The notes under the pieces are model-generated. The model was given only the letters and a program-made list of their open reading frames with translations, had not been told where the DNA came from and did no database searches. The position numbers and the translations under genes are program-made. Below are positions 19,414 to 28,032 of a stretch of 64,000 nucleotides of DNA, in pieces; position 1 is the stretch's first letter; every line of letters starts with the position of its first letter. The DNA is taken from NCBI RefSeq assembly GCF_002993325.1, contig NZ_PVNO01000025.1:310001-374000 (forward strand), read 5' to 3'. The stretch is from Alteromonas gracilis. Its GTDB lineage: Bacteria; Pseudomonadota; Gammaproteobacteria; Enterobacterales; Alteromonadaceae.

Positions 19414-20043
19414 GTGCTTAGTTTAGAAAATATTGTTATTTATCGCGATAAAAAGCCGCTGCTTCAGTTAAGCGCTGAAGTCGCAAAAGGCGAGGTGTTA
19501 ACCGTTATGGGGCCAAGTGGGGCGGGTAAGTCTACCTTACTTCAAGCCATCGCTGGTCAGCTTCAGGCGCCTTTTAGCATTGCGGGACAAATTAAAATAA
19601 ATGGTGTGGTGATTAATGATATGGATGCGCACCTTCGCAAAGTAGGCATTATGTTTCAAGATGCGCTGCTATTTGAACACATGACGGTGGGCGAAAACAT
19701 TGCGTTTGCCATGCCTGCTGATAGGCAAAAGAACAAACAAATGAAACGTGACGCAATAAATGAATTGTTAGCGGCGGTCGACCTTGATGGCATAGCTGAC
19801 CGAGCGGTAAACACGCTCTCTGGCGGGCAACAGGCAAGAGTAAGCTTGATCAGAACACTGGCATCTCAGCCAGAAGTGGTGTTGCTTGATGAGCCTTTTA
19901 GTAAATTAGATGTAGCGCTTCGTGGTCAAATTCGCAGCTGGACGTTTTCTCAGTTAAAAGCACGAAAAATTCCAGCTGTATTGGTCACTCACGATAAAGA
20001 TGATGCGCTAGCCGCAGGCGGCGACATCATAGAACTCCTGTAG
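19414..20043 (+). CDS. ynjD: YnjD-like ABC transporter ATP-binding protein
   Basis: A 209-residue ABC ATPase with Walker A GPSGAGKST, Q-loop FQDALLF, signature LSGGQ, Walker B VVLLDEPF and switch His in VTHDKDD. Its short length is typical of importer ATPases of this group. Start is the GTG at 19414. It energises the YnjB/YnjC importer from the cytoplasmic face. Confidence 0.9.
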   Translation: MLSLENIVIYRDKKPLLQLSAEVAKGEVLTVMGPSGAGKSTLLQAIAGQLQAPFSIAGQIKINGVVINDMDAHLRKVGIMFQDALLFEHMTVGENIAFAMPADRQKNKQMKRDAINELLAAVDLDGIADRAVNTLSGGQQARVSLIRTLASQPEVVLLDEPFSKLDVALRGQIRSWTFSQLKARKIPAVLVTHDKDDALAAGGDIIELL

Positions 20044-20075
20044 CGGTAATATAGAAGAGAGCGAAGCGATATATT

Positions 20076-20744
20076 ATGTTAGATGCCAAAGTTACCCCAC
20101 TTATAAAGCCTCTTTTAACGCCGTTAATAAAAGCGCTAGACAGTAAAAGCGTTACACCAAATCAGGTTACGCTCGTTGGGTTCGTCGTCGGTATTCTCGC
20201 GTTTCCCTTTATTATTCTTAACTGGTGGAATATGGCGCTAGGCTGCATCATATTAAATCGCGTACTCGACGGCATCGACGGGGAGTTGGCGCGGTATCAG
20301 CGTAGTAGTAGCAGTGCAGGCGGTTTTTTGGATATTTGCTTAGACTTTTTGTTCTACGCGTCTATTCCGTTAGCCTTTGGAATTGCTGACCCAGCGGAGT
20401 GGGGCATACCGGCCATGGTGTTACTAGCTACCTTTATTGGCACTGGCAGTAGTTTCTTGGCATTTGCTATAGCAGCAGAGAAATTTCAAATAGACAGGCC
20501 TCAGTTTGCTAATAAAAGCTTCTACTATATGCAGGGATTAACTGAGGGTACGGAGACCATTTTAGTGTTTTTGGCCTTTTGCATTTGGCCGCAGTATTTT
20601 GCAACGCTTGCTTATCTGTTCGCTGCTGCCTGTGCCGTGACCGTGGTTACTCGCATAGCGGGGGGCTTTTCTACTCTTGATAAGGTCGAGCGCTTTGATA
20701 ATAAGGCGCACCGCACAGCGTCTTCCACAGAAAATGAATTGTGA
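20076..20744 (+). CDS. ynjF: YnjF-like CDP-alcohol phosphatidyltransferase
   Basis: A 222-residue membrane enzyme with the family motif D-G-x2-[DG]-x-A-R-x8-G-x3-D-x3-D seen as DGIDGELARYQRSSSSAGGF then LDICLDF. These enzymes transfer a phosphatidyl group from CDP-diacylglycerol to an alcohol; the acceptor here is unknown. The gene lies 33 bases after ynjD, as in the E. coli ynj operon, which links the importer to lipid metabolism. ATG at 20076 follows GAAG. Confidence 0.85.
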   Translation: MLDAKVTPLIKPLLTPLIKALDSKSVTPNQVTLVGFVVGILAFPFIILNWWNMALGCIILNRVLDGIDGELARYQRSSSSAGGFLDICLDFLFYASIPLAFGIADPAEWGIPAMVLLATFIGTGSSFLAFAIAAEKFQIDRPQFANKSFYYMQGLTEGTETILVFLAFCIWPQYFATLAYLFAAACAVTVVTRIAGGFSTLDKVERFDNKAHRTASSTENEL

Positions 20745-20831
20745 TGAAAGCTCGCTTCGCATTTAACTTAATCATTACTTTGAAAATGATAAATGTGACA
20801 AAGGTTTGATACGTGATAAAGAGAATTTGCA

Positions 20832-21716
20832 TTGGATAATACCTCGCTCATACGATTAAGCGTGTTTCTCGGCATTTTTGTGTTTATGGCAGTGCTTGAA
20901 GCATTTTTGCCAGCGCGTAAAGCCGTGCTTGATAGAAAAACTCGCTGGGTAGGAAACTTGTCTATGGTGGTGATGGGAGCGTTGGTATCGCGAATTTTAC
21001 TTCCCGCTACTCTTGTTGGCGTGTCTGTTTGGGCAAAGCAGGAAGGCATAGGCGTGTTCAACGTTTTGCTGGATGCCACGCAGACTGATGCTGCAAGCTT
21101 CGATCAAAGGCTTAACGGCGAAGCCCTACAGAACGACTCGTTAACCGATAATTGCTCGCAACCTCTAGCGTTTATTTGCGTAGTAGCGTTAAGCGTTTTA
21201 CTTCTTGATATGCTTGTCTATTGGCAGCATCGACTATTTCATACCGTGCCTATGTTGTGGCGCTTTCACAAAATGCATCATGCCGACAGTCACGTCGACA
21301 CCACCACTGGCCTTCGTTTTCATCCAGTGGAAATTGGCATAAGCTTGGGTGTCAAAGCCGCCGCGGTAGTGATATTGGGCGTGCCAGCAATTGCCATTGT
21401 TATTTTTGAAGTAGCGCTAAATGGCTTTGCCCTTTTCAATCACGCTAATATTAGGCTGCCACAAAAGTGGGACGATAGAGTAGGGCTGGTGTTAATTACC
21501 CAACGCTTGCATCGTATTCATCATAGCCAAGCTAAAAGTGAGTCAAATTCTAATTACGGGTTTAGCGTATCGTGGTGGGACAGGTTATTTAATAGTTTCA
21601 CGCCTAGAGCAGCGTTTAGCGATGAAACTTTACCAATAGGACAAAAAGACGTGCCGGCTGTAAAAGAAAATGCGTCTATAAAAGCGCTGTTGTTACAACC
21701 GTTTAAATCTAAATAG
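20832..21716 (+). CDS. Sterol desaturase/fatty acid hydroxylase superfamily protein
   Basis: A 294-residue membrane di-iron enzyme with the three histidine clusters HRLFH, HKMHH and HRIHH, the hallmark of the family. The apparent start is TTG (20832) preceded by AAAGAG; a later Met (MAVLEAF) is an alternative that would cut off the first membrane helix. It follows the ynjF-like gene by 87 bases on the same strand, and may hydroxylate a lipid product of this locus (inference). The last codons are duplicated just after the stop as a 20-bp tandem repeat. Confidence 0.85.
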   Translation: MDNTSLIRLSVFLGIFVFMAVLEAFLPARKAVLDRKTRWVGNLSMVVMGALVSRILLPATLVGVSVWAKQEGIGVFNVLLDATQTDAASFDQRLNGEALQNDSLTDNCSQPLAFICVVALSVLLLDMLVYWQHRLFHTVPMLWRFHKMHHADSHVDTTTGLRFHPVEIGISLGVKAAAVVILGVPAIAIVIFEVALNGFALFNHANIRLPQKWDDRVGLVLITQRLHRIHHSQAKSESNSNYGFSVSWWDRLFNSFTPRAAFSDETLPIGQKDVPAVKENASIKALLLQPFKSK

Positions 21717-21738
21717 TACCGTTTAAATATAAATAGTG
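21699..21738 (+). repeat. 20-bp tandem duplication across a stop codon
   Basis: CCGTTTAAATCTAAATAGTA is followed at once by CCGTTTAAATATAAATAGTG (18 of 20 identical). The first copy contains the final codons and stop of the hydroxylase gene; the second is non-coding. Confidence 0.85.
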
Positions 21739-21871
21739 ATTGGCCACCATTTTCTTAAGGATTTTTGAGTCAATACAGCTTCGTGATGTTTCTTAGGTAT
21801 CCCACAAGGCCTTACTTTATAGATTTTTCATATTAATATTCGCGTCAATGGCATAGTTTAATTGGCAGCGT

Positions 21872-22645
21872 CTAGCTACAGCCTAGCTTAAACGCCAAGT
21901 TACCTAAGGTGCTTTCAACAAAAGCTTCAGTATCTTCCGGAAGTATCGGCATGATATCTAATCCGGTTCTTGCCTCAACTTCATCAATAGTGACTTGAGT
22001 AGTGCAATAGTCATCTTTTCGACTTGCGTTTTGCTGCATAATAAACGCGGATGCTTCAACCAAACCGTTTATTTCTGTAACGATAACTTTGAAATAGCCG
22101 CTAGGGATGTTATGAACTTCGTCGGCATCGGGAAGTGCAGCGAAAAACCATTCATACAAAGGACCTGATACCACATAGACATCTTGACCTGTTCTAACGA
22201 GACTGCGAACCGCGTTTTCCAGCTTCACCCATGGACCTTGGTTTAAATCAGAGTCTTGAGGCGTAATGTTTGAGAGGTAATTAAGCTCTCGCCAATCTGG
22301 TGAGTTACTGAAAGAAGCAAGAGGAACTTGATGCCCTCTATCGGTGCCTATGCCCCGCCACGCGCCCTTATAGTCATTAGGCTCTAGCGTGCTGTCATCA
22401 TCCAATTCAGGGTCAGCTTTCCAGTTGCGGCTTCTAGTTGGGCCGTCGATAGTCTCTGGGGTGACGTGATACGCCACCCAGTTTGCGAACTTTGTTTGAG
22501 GGTTATTATGCAGCGTGTATATAGAGCGGGTAATGGTTTGCCCGTTTAAACCAATGGGGCAGCTGAAAACACAGTTTTCAGCAAAAGTATCAAATGCAGT
22601 GAAAACAAAGGATATAGCAAGAGATACAACAACACTTCTCTTCAT
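21872..22645 (-). CDS. Secreted DNA/RNA non-specific endonuclease (NucA/EndA type)
   Basis: From Met at 22645 the protein has a signal peptide (MKRSVVVSLAISFVFTAFDTFA) and then a ββα-metal nuclease domain with the catalytic TDRGHQVPLASF motif and the downstream NYLSNITPQDSDLNQGPW, where Asn and Glu residues position Mg2+. It probably degrades extracellular or periplasmic nucleic acid for nutrition. The frame opens 17 codons earlier, but the signal peptide fixes the start. Several Cys (CVFSC, YC, GC) suggest disulfides. Confidence 0.87.
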   Translation of the reverse strand: MKRSVVVSLAISFVFTAFDTFAENCVFSCPIGLNGQTITRSIYTLHNNPQTKFANWVAYHVTPETIDGPTRSRNWKADPELDDDSTLEPNDYKGAWRGIGTDRGHQVPLASFSNSPDWRELNYLSNITPQDSDLNQGPWVKLENAVRSLVRTGQDVYVVSGPLYEWFFAALPDADEVHNIPSGYFKVIVTEINGLVEASAFIMQQNASRKDDYCTTQVTIDEVEARTGLDIMPILPEDTEAFVESTLGNLAFKLGCS

Positions 22646-22825
22646 TTTTTGACTCTGTTCTAGTGGTAGCAATTTCTCGCACGTGAGGCTGTTCACATTT
22701 TGAGATGACTAAAATCAACTGGCCCGAAGTACAGTTTTCTAATTCCACGAATAGTACGTAAGACGTATCAAAAAACAAGAGATTGTTTGCTAAGTAGGAA
22801 TGTACTTTCGCTTGCTTTTGCAGTT

Positions 22826-23401
22826 TTACATCATAGTCATCGCTTTAAAAACTAAGTAACCAGTACCTAGCTGAAGCGTCATGCCTATCGCAAGAAACAC
22901 GCCATCTCGATTAGTCATACCTAGGGCTGTTATACAAAGCGCAAAGGCAGGTAGGGCGACGGCGAAGGGAAGCGCTTCTAGCGGGATCATGCAAAGTGCA
23001 GCAATGGCGCAATACGCGGCAACAACATTTTTAGCAGGAGTGTCAGATAAAAAAGTTAGGCGAGGTTTAAGTAACTTTTCAGTTTTTCTTACATAGGGTT
23101 TAGCTTTATCTATTGCGCTTTCTAACTTATCGGAATCAACTTCTTTTTCCTTTAGAGTGCGAGGGAGCCATGGGCTTTTCTGCCCAATTGCCACTTGTAT
23201 GCAAATAAAAAACAACGTTATTCCGCATATTGTTGGTACACCAGGGATAGCGCCGGTAGGAAGTAATGCGACTAATGCTGGAACCAGCAGTAATGGGCCA
23301 AACCCTCTGTCTTCAAAGCGCTCTATAACTTTTCCTAGAGACGTCTTGTCAGAATTTTCATCATACATCTCATCTAACAATTCAGCGATGGAGTTACTCA
23401 T
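22826..23401 (-). CDS. ExoD-family membrane protein
   Basis: A 191-residue protein with the ExoD pattern: soluble N-terminal helix (SIAELLDEMYDENSDKTSLGKVIERFEDRGFGPLLLVPALVALLPTGAIPG) followed by about four membrane helices. ExoD was named for a role in exopolysaccharide synthesis in rhizobia; its biochemical function is unknown. It is a single gene, not in an operon with the nuclease. Confidence 0.85.
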   Translation of the reverse strand: MSNSIAELLDEMYDENSDKTSLGKVIERFEDRGFGPLLLVPALVALLPTGAIPGVPTICGITLFFICIQVAIGQKSPWLPRTLKEKEVDSDKLESAIDKAKPYVRKTEKLLKPRLTFLSDTPAKNVVAAYCAIAALCMIPLEALPFAVALPAFALCITALGMTNRDGVFLAIGMTLQLGTGYLVFKAMTMM

Positions 23402-23541
23402 AATATGCAGTCAAATCCTTTTTTAAACGGCCACGTCTGTAATGAATACGCCAATTTCTTAAATAAGTTTAATAAAACGCGAGGTGTACTTTTTACTATT
23501 GGTCGTGCTTTGCTACAGTTAAAGAATGTTCATGTTTGGGG

Positions 23542-25035
23542 ATGCGCTTGAGTAGTGAAGATATTGTTGCCGTTTTAAAGCAAATGCCATCAAGTATTTT
23601 GTTTAAACGTATTAATAGGGAGGAAGTTTATTGCAGCACGGGGTTTGAAAAAACGTTTGGGATTACAAAATTGAACGGTCTCGACGAGAGTTCAATAATG
23701 TTTTTTGACAGCCAGTCTAAACAAAAAACTGCCGCAAATACGCTTCCTTTCTATATCGCTGCTACTGAGGGGGCCGTATCCCAACAGTACAGGGTGCAAA
23801 CTCAATGTCGAGCCATGAATTGCCACGTAGAAGGTGGAGTTATCACTACGTCAGAAGAAAATTGGCTGGTACTTTATGTTAGACCTGACGGAAGTGATTT
23901 GGTTGCCAACAATCAACAAGGGTCTGCAGCGGGTAAGCATATTGTTTTTAATCAATTACTCTCAGACTTTTCCTCAAAGCTTATTAATGCAAGTGTTGAC
24001 GAGTTAGACAATATTATTGACCAGGCTCTTGCTGGATTTGGAGAGTTTAGCAATGTAGATAGGTGCTACCTATTTGAATTCAACGAAGACATGGCGCTTA
24101 TGTCGAACACCCATGAATGGGTTGCAGCGGGGGTTACACCTTTTATTGATGAGCTGCAAAATATGCCAACTAGCTCGCTCCCCTTTTTCATGAGTCATAT
24201 TGCAAACGGTTTATTTAAAGTAGACGACGTATCGTCGCTTCCCGAGAGTGCTGCGGCGGAAAAAGCGGTTTTTGAAGAGGAGCGCATCTTTTCTATTTTG
24301 TGTGTTCGTATTATGGTGAACGATACCCCATACGGTTTCATTGGCTGTGACATCATAGGTAGTCCTTATTCATGGAATACATTTGATATTCAATATCTGC
24401 GGCGAATAGGGGAGATGCTAGGTAACACGTTACAAAGTCTACACAATCGCAAAATTTTACAAAAAATGCAGCTCGAACTTCTTGAGGCTAATAAGCAGCT
24501 TGAACAGCTAGCAAACATAGATGGCCTTACCGGTATTGCAAATAGGCGTCTATTCGACACTACATTAAAACGTGATATTCAAAGATGCCAAGAGCAGGGG
24601 CTTGCGCTTAGCCTACTTCTTATCGATGTGGATTTCTTTAAGCAGTATAACGATGACTACGGGCACGTTGCCGGCGATAAGGTTCTGATAAAAATTGCAG
24701 AGACTTTATCTAACAGTTGTTTAGGCAGTGATGATTTAGTTGCCCGATATGGTGGTGAAGAGTTTGCGATTATTTTACCCGGAACAGACAACATTGCCGC
24801 TAAAGCAATTGCTTCTCGCATATTACGCAATGTCACGCTTTTGAATATACCGCACGAGGCTTCCGCGTATGACAAAAAACTTACGGTAAGTGTTGGTTTG
24901 ATAAGTCAAAGTAATGATGCTCTACGAAGTGTGTATCAGCGGCAAGGAGAGCAGAGCGCCATGTGGCTTTTAAACCATGCCGATGAAGCGCTTTATCGAG
25001 CTAAAAACGATGGAAGGAACTGTAGTAGAAGTTAA
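23542..25035 (+). CDS. GAF-GGDEF diguanylate cyclase
   Basis: About 497 residues: an N-terminal PAS-like region (to about 110), a GAF domain (about 130-305) and a C-terminal GGDEF domain with DGLTGIANRRLFD, LLIDVDFFKQYNDDYGH and the active-site GGEEF. It should make cyclic di-GMP from two GTP. The residues before GGEEF (SDDLVARY) lack the RxxD product-inhibition site, so feedback control by that route is not expected. No membrane segment is visible. The start is uncertain (ATG 23542 or in-frame TTG 23548). Confidence 0.88.
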   Translation: MRLSSEDIVAVLKQMPSSILFKRINREEVYCSTGFEKTFGITKLNGLDESSIMFFDSQSKQKTAANTLPFYIAATEGAVSQQYRVQTQCRAMNCHVEGGVITTSEENWLVLYVRPDGSDLVANNQQGSAAGKHIVFNQLLSDFSSKLINASVDELDNIIDQALAGFGEFSNVDRCYLFEFNEDMALMSNTHEWVAAGVTPFIDELQNMPTSSLPFFMSHIANGLFKVDDVSSLPESAAAEKAVFEEERIFSILCVRIMVNDTPYGFIGCDIIGSPYSWNTFDIQYLRRIGEMLGNTLQSLHNRKILQKMQLELLEANKQLEQLANIDGLTGIANRRLFDTTLKRDIQRCQEQGLALSLLLIDVDFFKQYNDDYGHVAGDKVLIKIAETLSNSCLGSDDLVARYGGEEFAIILPGTDNIAAKAIASRILRNVTLLNIPHEASAYDKKLTVSVGLISQSNDALRSVYQRQGEQSAMWLLNHADEALYRAKNDGRNCSRS

Positions 25036-25115
25036 GAGTTGCTTGTTCTTGCTTCAACCACCTCTCATATCACTCCTTATTCATCGCCCCATCAACATTG
25101 ATCTATTACTCATTT

Positions 25116-25167
25116 CAATCACAAAATAGAATGTGATTAAAAATAATCACATTCTATTTTGTGATTG
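25116..25167. promoter_or_regulatory. 52-bp perfect nested palindrome before the satD-like gene
   Basis: A 24-base arm (25116-25139) is exactly repeated in inverted order (25144-25167) around AAAA, and T6 follows. Each arm is itself dyadic: AATCACA and TGTGATT separated by 8 bases. So it offers repeated TGTGATT half-sites in alternating orientation. It may be an operator for the SatD-like HTH protein, a terminator for the GGDEF gene, or both. Confidence 0.7.
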
Positions 25168-25248
25168 TTTTTTGTTGTGTTGAGTGTAAGGTGTATACTT
25201 GCTAGGTCAAAGGCGTCATATCGAAAATGTGATGTAAAGGAAGCGGCG

Positions 25249-25968
25249 ATGTCAAACTCAAAAAAAGCAAGTACTACGCAATCCAATAATGCGGACGGTC
25301 TATCCCAAGCGCCTTATAAATATAATATGCTAGGTGTGTTGACTGGCGACATCTCGAATTCTCAAACGTTTTCCAATGACGAACTTAATCACATACTCGA
25401 TGCGTTAAAAATACAACTTTCAAAATACGCTTCACAATATGGCGGCAACTTCGATATCTATCGAGGCGATGCGTTTCAGCTTGCTGTGACCCAGCCTCAG
25501 CACTGCATGCAAATTGCAATTGGTATACGGTTGGCTTTGAAGGCTCTCCCTTTGAGTGCAGATGTGAGGGTAAGCGCTGCAATAGGAGAAGCTCAATTTC
25601 GACAGCAAGAGGTAAAAATTGGTACAGGCGAAGCCTTTGTTCTGTCGGGGCGGGGCCTTGATACAATAAAACCCCAATATATTGCGTTTTCTTGTCAGAA
25701 TGAGCAACTAGAGAATAAAACGAAATTACTCACACGATTTGCCGATGCGCACATATCCGGTCTTACGCAAATACAATCGCAAACTGTGCTTGCTTACTTA
25801 GAGGCATCAGATAAAAGTCATGAGAACATTGCGACCATACTTAATAAAAACAGAAGCAATGTGAGTCGTATTCTAAACGCCAGTAATTATAAGTTGGTTG
25901 CTGAATATCTCAGCTACATGGAAGAAGAAATTGCATCTTGGCAGCAAAGTAGCGACGCGGAAAAATGA
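25249..25968 (+). CDS. SatD-family protein with C-terminal HTH
   Basis: The 239-residue protein from ATG 25249 (RBS AAAGGAAG) matches the SatD family: VLTGDISNS at the N-terminus, FDIYRGDAFQLAV in the middle, and a C-terminal helix-turn-helix (NIATILNKNRSNVSRILNASNY). SatD was named from an acid-tolerance operon of Streptococcus mutans; its activity is unknown. The N-terminal part resembles nucleotide-cyclase-like folds in layout (GD-S motif), which is a weak impression. It is followed after 90 bases by its usual partner, a DUF3307 membrane protein. Confidence 0.8.
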   Translation: MSNSKKASTTQSNNADGLSQAPYKYNMLGVLTGDISNSQTFSNDELNHILDALKIQLSKYASQYGGNFDIYRGDAFQLAVTQPQHCMQIAIGIRLALKALPLSADVRVSAAIGEAQFRQQEVKIGTGEAFVLSGRGLDTIKPQYIAFSCQNEQLENKTKLLTRFADAHISGLTQIQSQTVLAYLEASDKSHENIATILNKNRSNVSRILNASNYKLVAEYLSYMEEEIASWQQSSDAEK

Positions 25969-26058
25969 CAATAGCGATATTACGCAAGAGAGCGACGCAG
26001 GTTGAGAAAATCATTCTCAATTTAACATCAAAAATTCACGTTTATAAAGGGAAGTAAC

Positions 26059-26898
26059 ATGTTGGCTCAAAACGTAACTATTACGGCTGACTTATCATTG
26101 GAACAACCTGAAGTTTTAGTCGGGTTATTGCTGGCGCATATACTTGCAGATTTTTATTTTCAGCCTTATGCATGGCTACAAGAGAGAAATGAACGGCATG
26201 CGTTGGCACTACCTCTTTATTTACATACGCTTTTACATGGGATACTAGCAGCAGGGGCAATGCTGTTGCTTACGCAAAACGTAAACGGTTGGACTCTAGG
26301 TGTTAGCGCTATAGTTATAGCGGTTTCCCATTTTAAAATTGATGTAATTAAGTCGTATTGTGCACAAAGCACTAAGGCGTTTATTGCTGATCAATTTGCG
26401 CACATTCTGATTCTTGTTGCCGTGTTCCTGTATGCAACGAATCAATGGGAAGTTGCCATTCATCTTTTCAAGAAGCTCAGCGTAGAGCACTTAGCAGTCA
26501 TACTTGCTTATTTAGCAGTGCTAAAACCTAGCTCTATTATTATCAAACAGTTGTTATCGCCTTGGAGCAGCGAAGTACTGGCAACTCGCCCTTCACCTAA
26601 ACATCCTAACGACCCGCCCACAATCAGTACCGAAGCACAACAAACCTTATCACTGGCGGGGCAGCGTATTGGCTACCTAGAGCGTACACTCATGTTGACT
26701 TTCGTGCTGTTAAACCAATTTTCTGCTATTGGTTTTCTTATTGCGGCGAAGTCGATTTTTCGTTTTGGAGATCTAACTAAACATCAAGACAGAAAGCTTA
26801 CCGAGTATGTGCTTTTGGGAACGTTTACCAGTGTTGCACTTACCATGGCAGTCGGATTGGCATGTGGGGCCGTGTTGGGAAGCATACCTGTAAAATAG
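26059..26898 (+). CDS. DUF3307 membrane protein
   Basis: A 279-residue polytopic protein with the DUF3307 signature LLLAHILADFYFQPYAW near residues 28-44 followed by HALALPLYLHTLLHGIL and DQFAHILILV; several conserved His and Asp lie at membrane edges. Function unknown. DUF3307 and SatD genes are repeatedly adjacent in bacteria, so they probably act together. Start ATG follows AAAGGGAAG. Confidence 0.85.
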   Translation: MLAQNVTITADLSLEQPEVLVGLLLAHILADFYFQPYAWLQERNERHALALPLYLHTLLHGILAAGAMLLLTQNVNGWTLGVSAIVIAVSHFKIDVIKSYCAQSTKAFIADQFAHILILVAVFLYATNQWEVAIHLFKKLSVEHLAVILAYLAVLKPSSIIIKQLLSPWSSEVLATRPSPKHPNDPPTISTEAQQTLSLAGQRIGYLERTLMLTFVLLNQFSAIGFLIAAKSIFRFGDLTKHQDRKLTEYVLLGTFTSVALTMAVGLACGAVLGSIPVK

Positions 26899-26950
26899 AT
26901 CGGCACGTGTTACTAGAGAAGCCCGCAAAACCCTCGCCTTTAAACAAAGG

Positions 26951-26984
26951 ATTGGGCAGAGCAGCAATTGCCACTCTGCCAATT
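26951..26984. terminator. Terminator-like hairpin between convergent DUF3307 and cupin genes
   Basis: ATTGGGCAGAG pairs with CTCTGCCAAT with one bulged base and a 12-base loop. There is no long T run, so efficiency is unclear. Confidence 0.5.
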
Positions 26985-27011
26985 AATTAAGAAATGAAAC
27001 TAACCTATGCG

Positions 27012-27830
27012 TTATTCATTCACATCATAGGGCGAAGAAGCACGAATATAAACAATCGCATCATCATTCGTATCATTTTCAATCACCAATCGAGACTTAC
27101 CTGGTGAAGTAATGAAGCTGCCAGGTTTCAACGTTGTTGTTTCGTTGTACTCAAGGCTGCCGCTAATAACAACCGCTTTGAATTCATTGGCGTCTGAATC
27201 GATTGAACCTTTAAAGCCCTTGGGTATTTTGACCAGAGAGCCGTATACTGCGTTAGTGTCACCCCATAAATAAGTGGCAGATACTCCCGCTGCGTTGATT
27301 GTCGCAAGATCTGTTTTATGCAGCCACACCATGTTGTCGGCGTGGATATTAATAGGCCGTTCACCGTTATCGAAATGCTGTTTAGAAGGTTGTACTAAGT
27401 ATGGACCTTCGTCTATTTCTAGATAAATAAGATTAGTTTTATCATTCGCAGCAGTGGTGTGCTCTTCACCCGCAGGCTGTGTCCAGAACGAACCTGTTGG
27501 CATCCACATTTTCGCCGCGTTCGGGTCATCGTTATGCATTTCACCTTCAATCACAATACCGCGATAGGTAATATTGTGGATGTGTGGTGGAGATTCAAAG
27601 CCCTTGTTAAAGCGCACAAGCATACCCGACGCTGTATCAATAGTTCTATCACCCCAAAGGTCTGCAGCGCCAGGGCTCTTATCGCCTCTTGCTGGGTTCA
27701 AGTAACCCCATTTCACCTCATCAGCAGTGGTGACCTGTGTTTCAGCCAACGCTTGCTGGGCGCTAACACCAGATGTAGTGGCAATAATGAAGACCATTGC
27801 CGCTTTTTTTAGTGAAGACTTAAGATGCAT
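27012..27830 (-). CDS. Exported DUF4437 double-cupin protein
   Basis: A 272-residue protein starting at ATG 27830 (AAAGGAG seven bases upstream) with a signal peptide (KKAAMVFIIATTSGVSAQQALA) and two cupin-like halves of the ChrR/DUF4437 type (PPHIHNITYRGIVIEGEMH with metal-binding His; second half KAVVISGSLEY). The second half lacks the HxH pair, so probably only the first binds metal. Function unknown. It is divergent from a LysR regulator that may control it. Confidence 0.8.
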   Translation of the reverse strand: MHLKSSLKKAAMVFIIATTSGVSAQQALAETQVTTADEVKWGYLNPARGDKSPGAADLWGDRTIDTASGMLVRFNKGFESPPHIHNITYRGIVIEGEMHNDDPNAAKMWMPTGSFWTQPAGEEHTTAANDKTNLIYLEIDEGPYLVQPSKQHFDNGERPINIHADNMVWLHKTDLATINAAGVSATYLWGDTNAVYGSLVKIPKGFKGSIDSDANEFKAVVISGSLEYNETTTLKPGSFITSPGKSRLVIENDTNDDAIVYIRASSPYDVNE

Positions 27831-28032
27831 ATCTAGCTCCTTTGGTTGAGAGAGATTAGACCAATTTGCGAAAATTGTGGTTGGCAAATGAAAGACGTTA
27901 TGCGCAACTGTTCAATGCCGTGTAGTCTATTCTTTCGATAATGTTGAATAAACGGTCAGAACGCTAAAAGACTTTCCCGAAAATGTGGATAATAGAAGTA
28001 ATCCTTTTCTTTTCTTCAATTACGGTGGCGAT

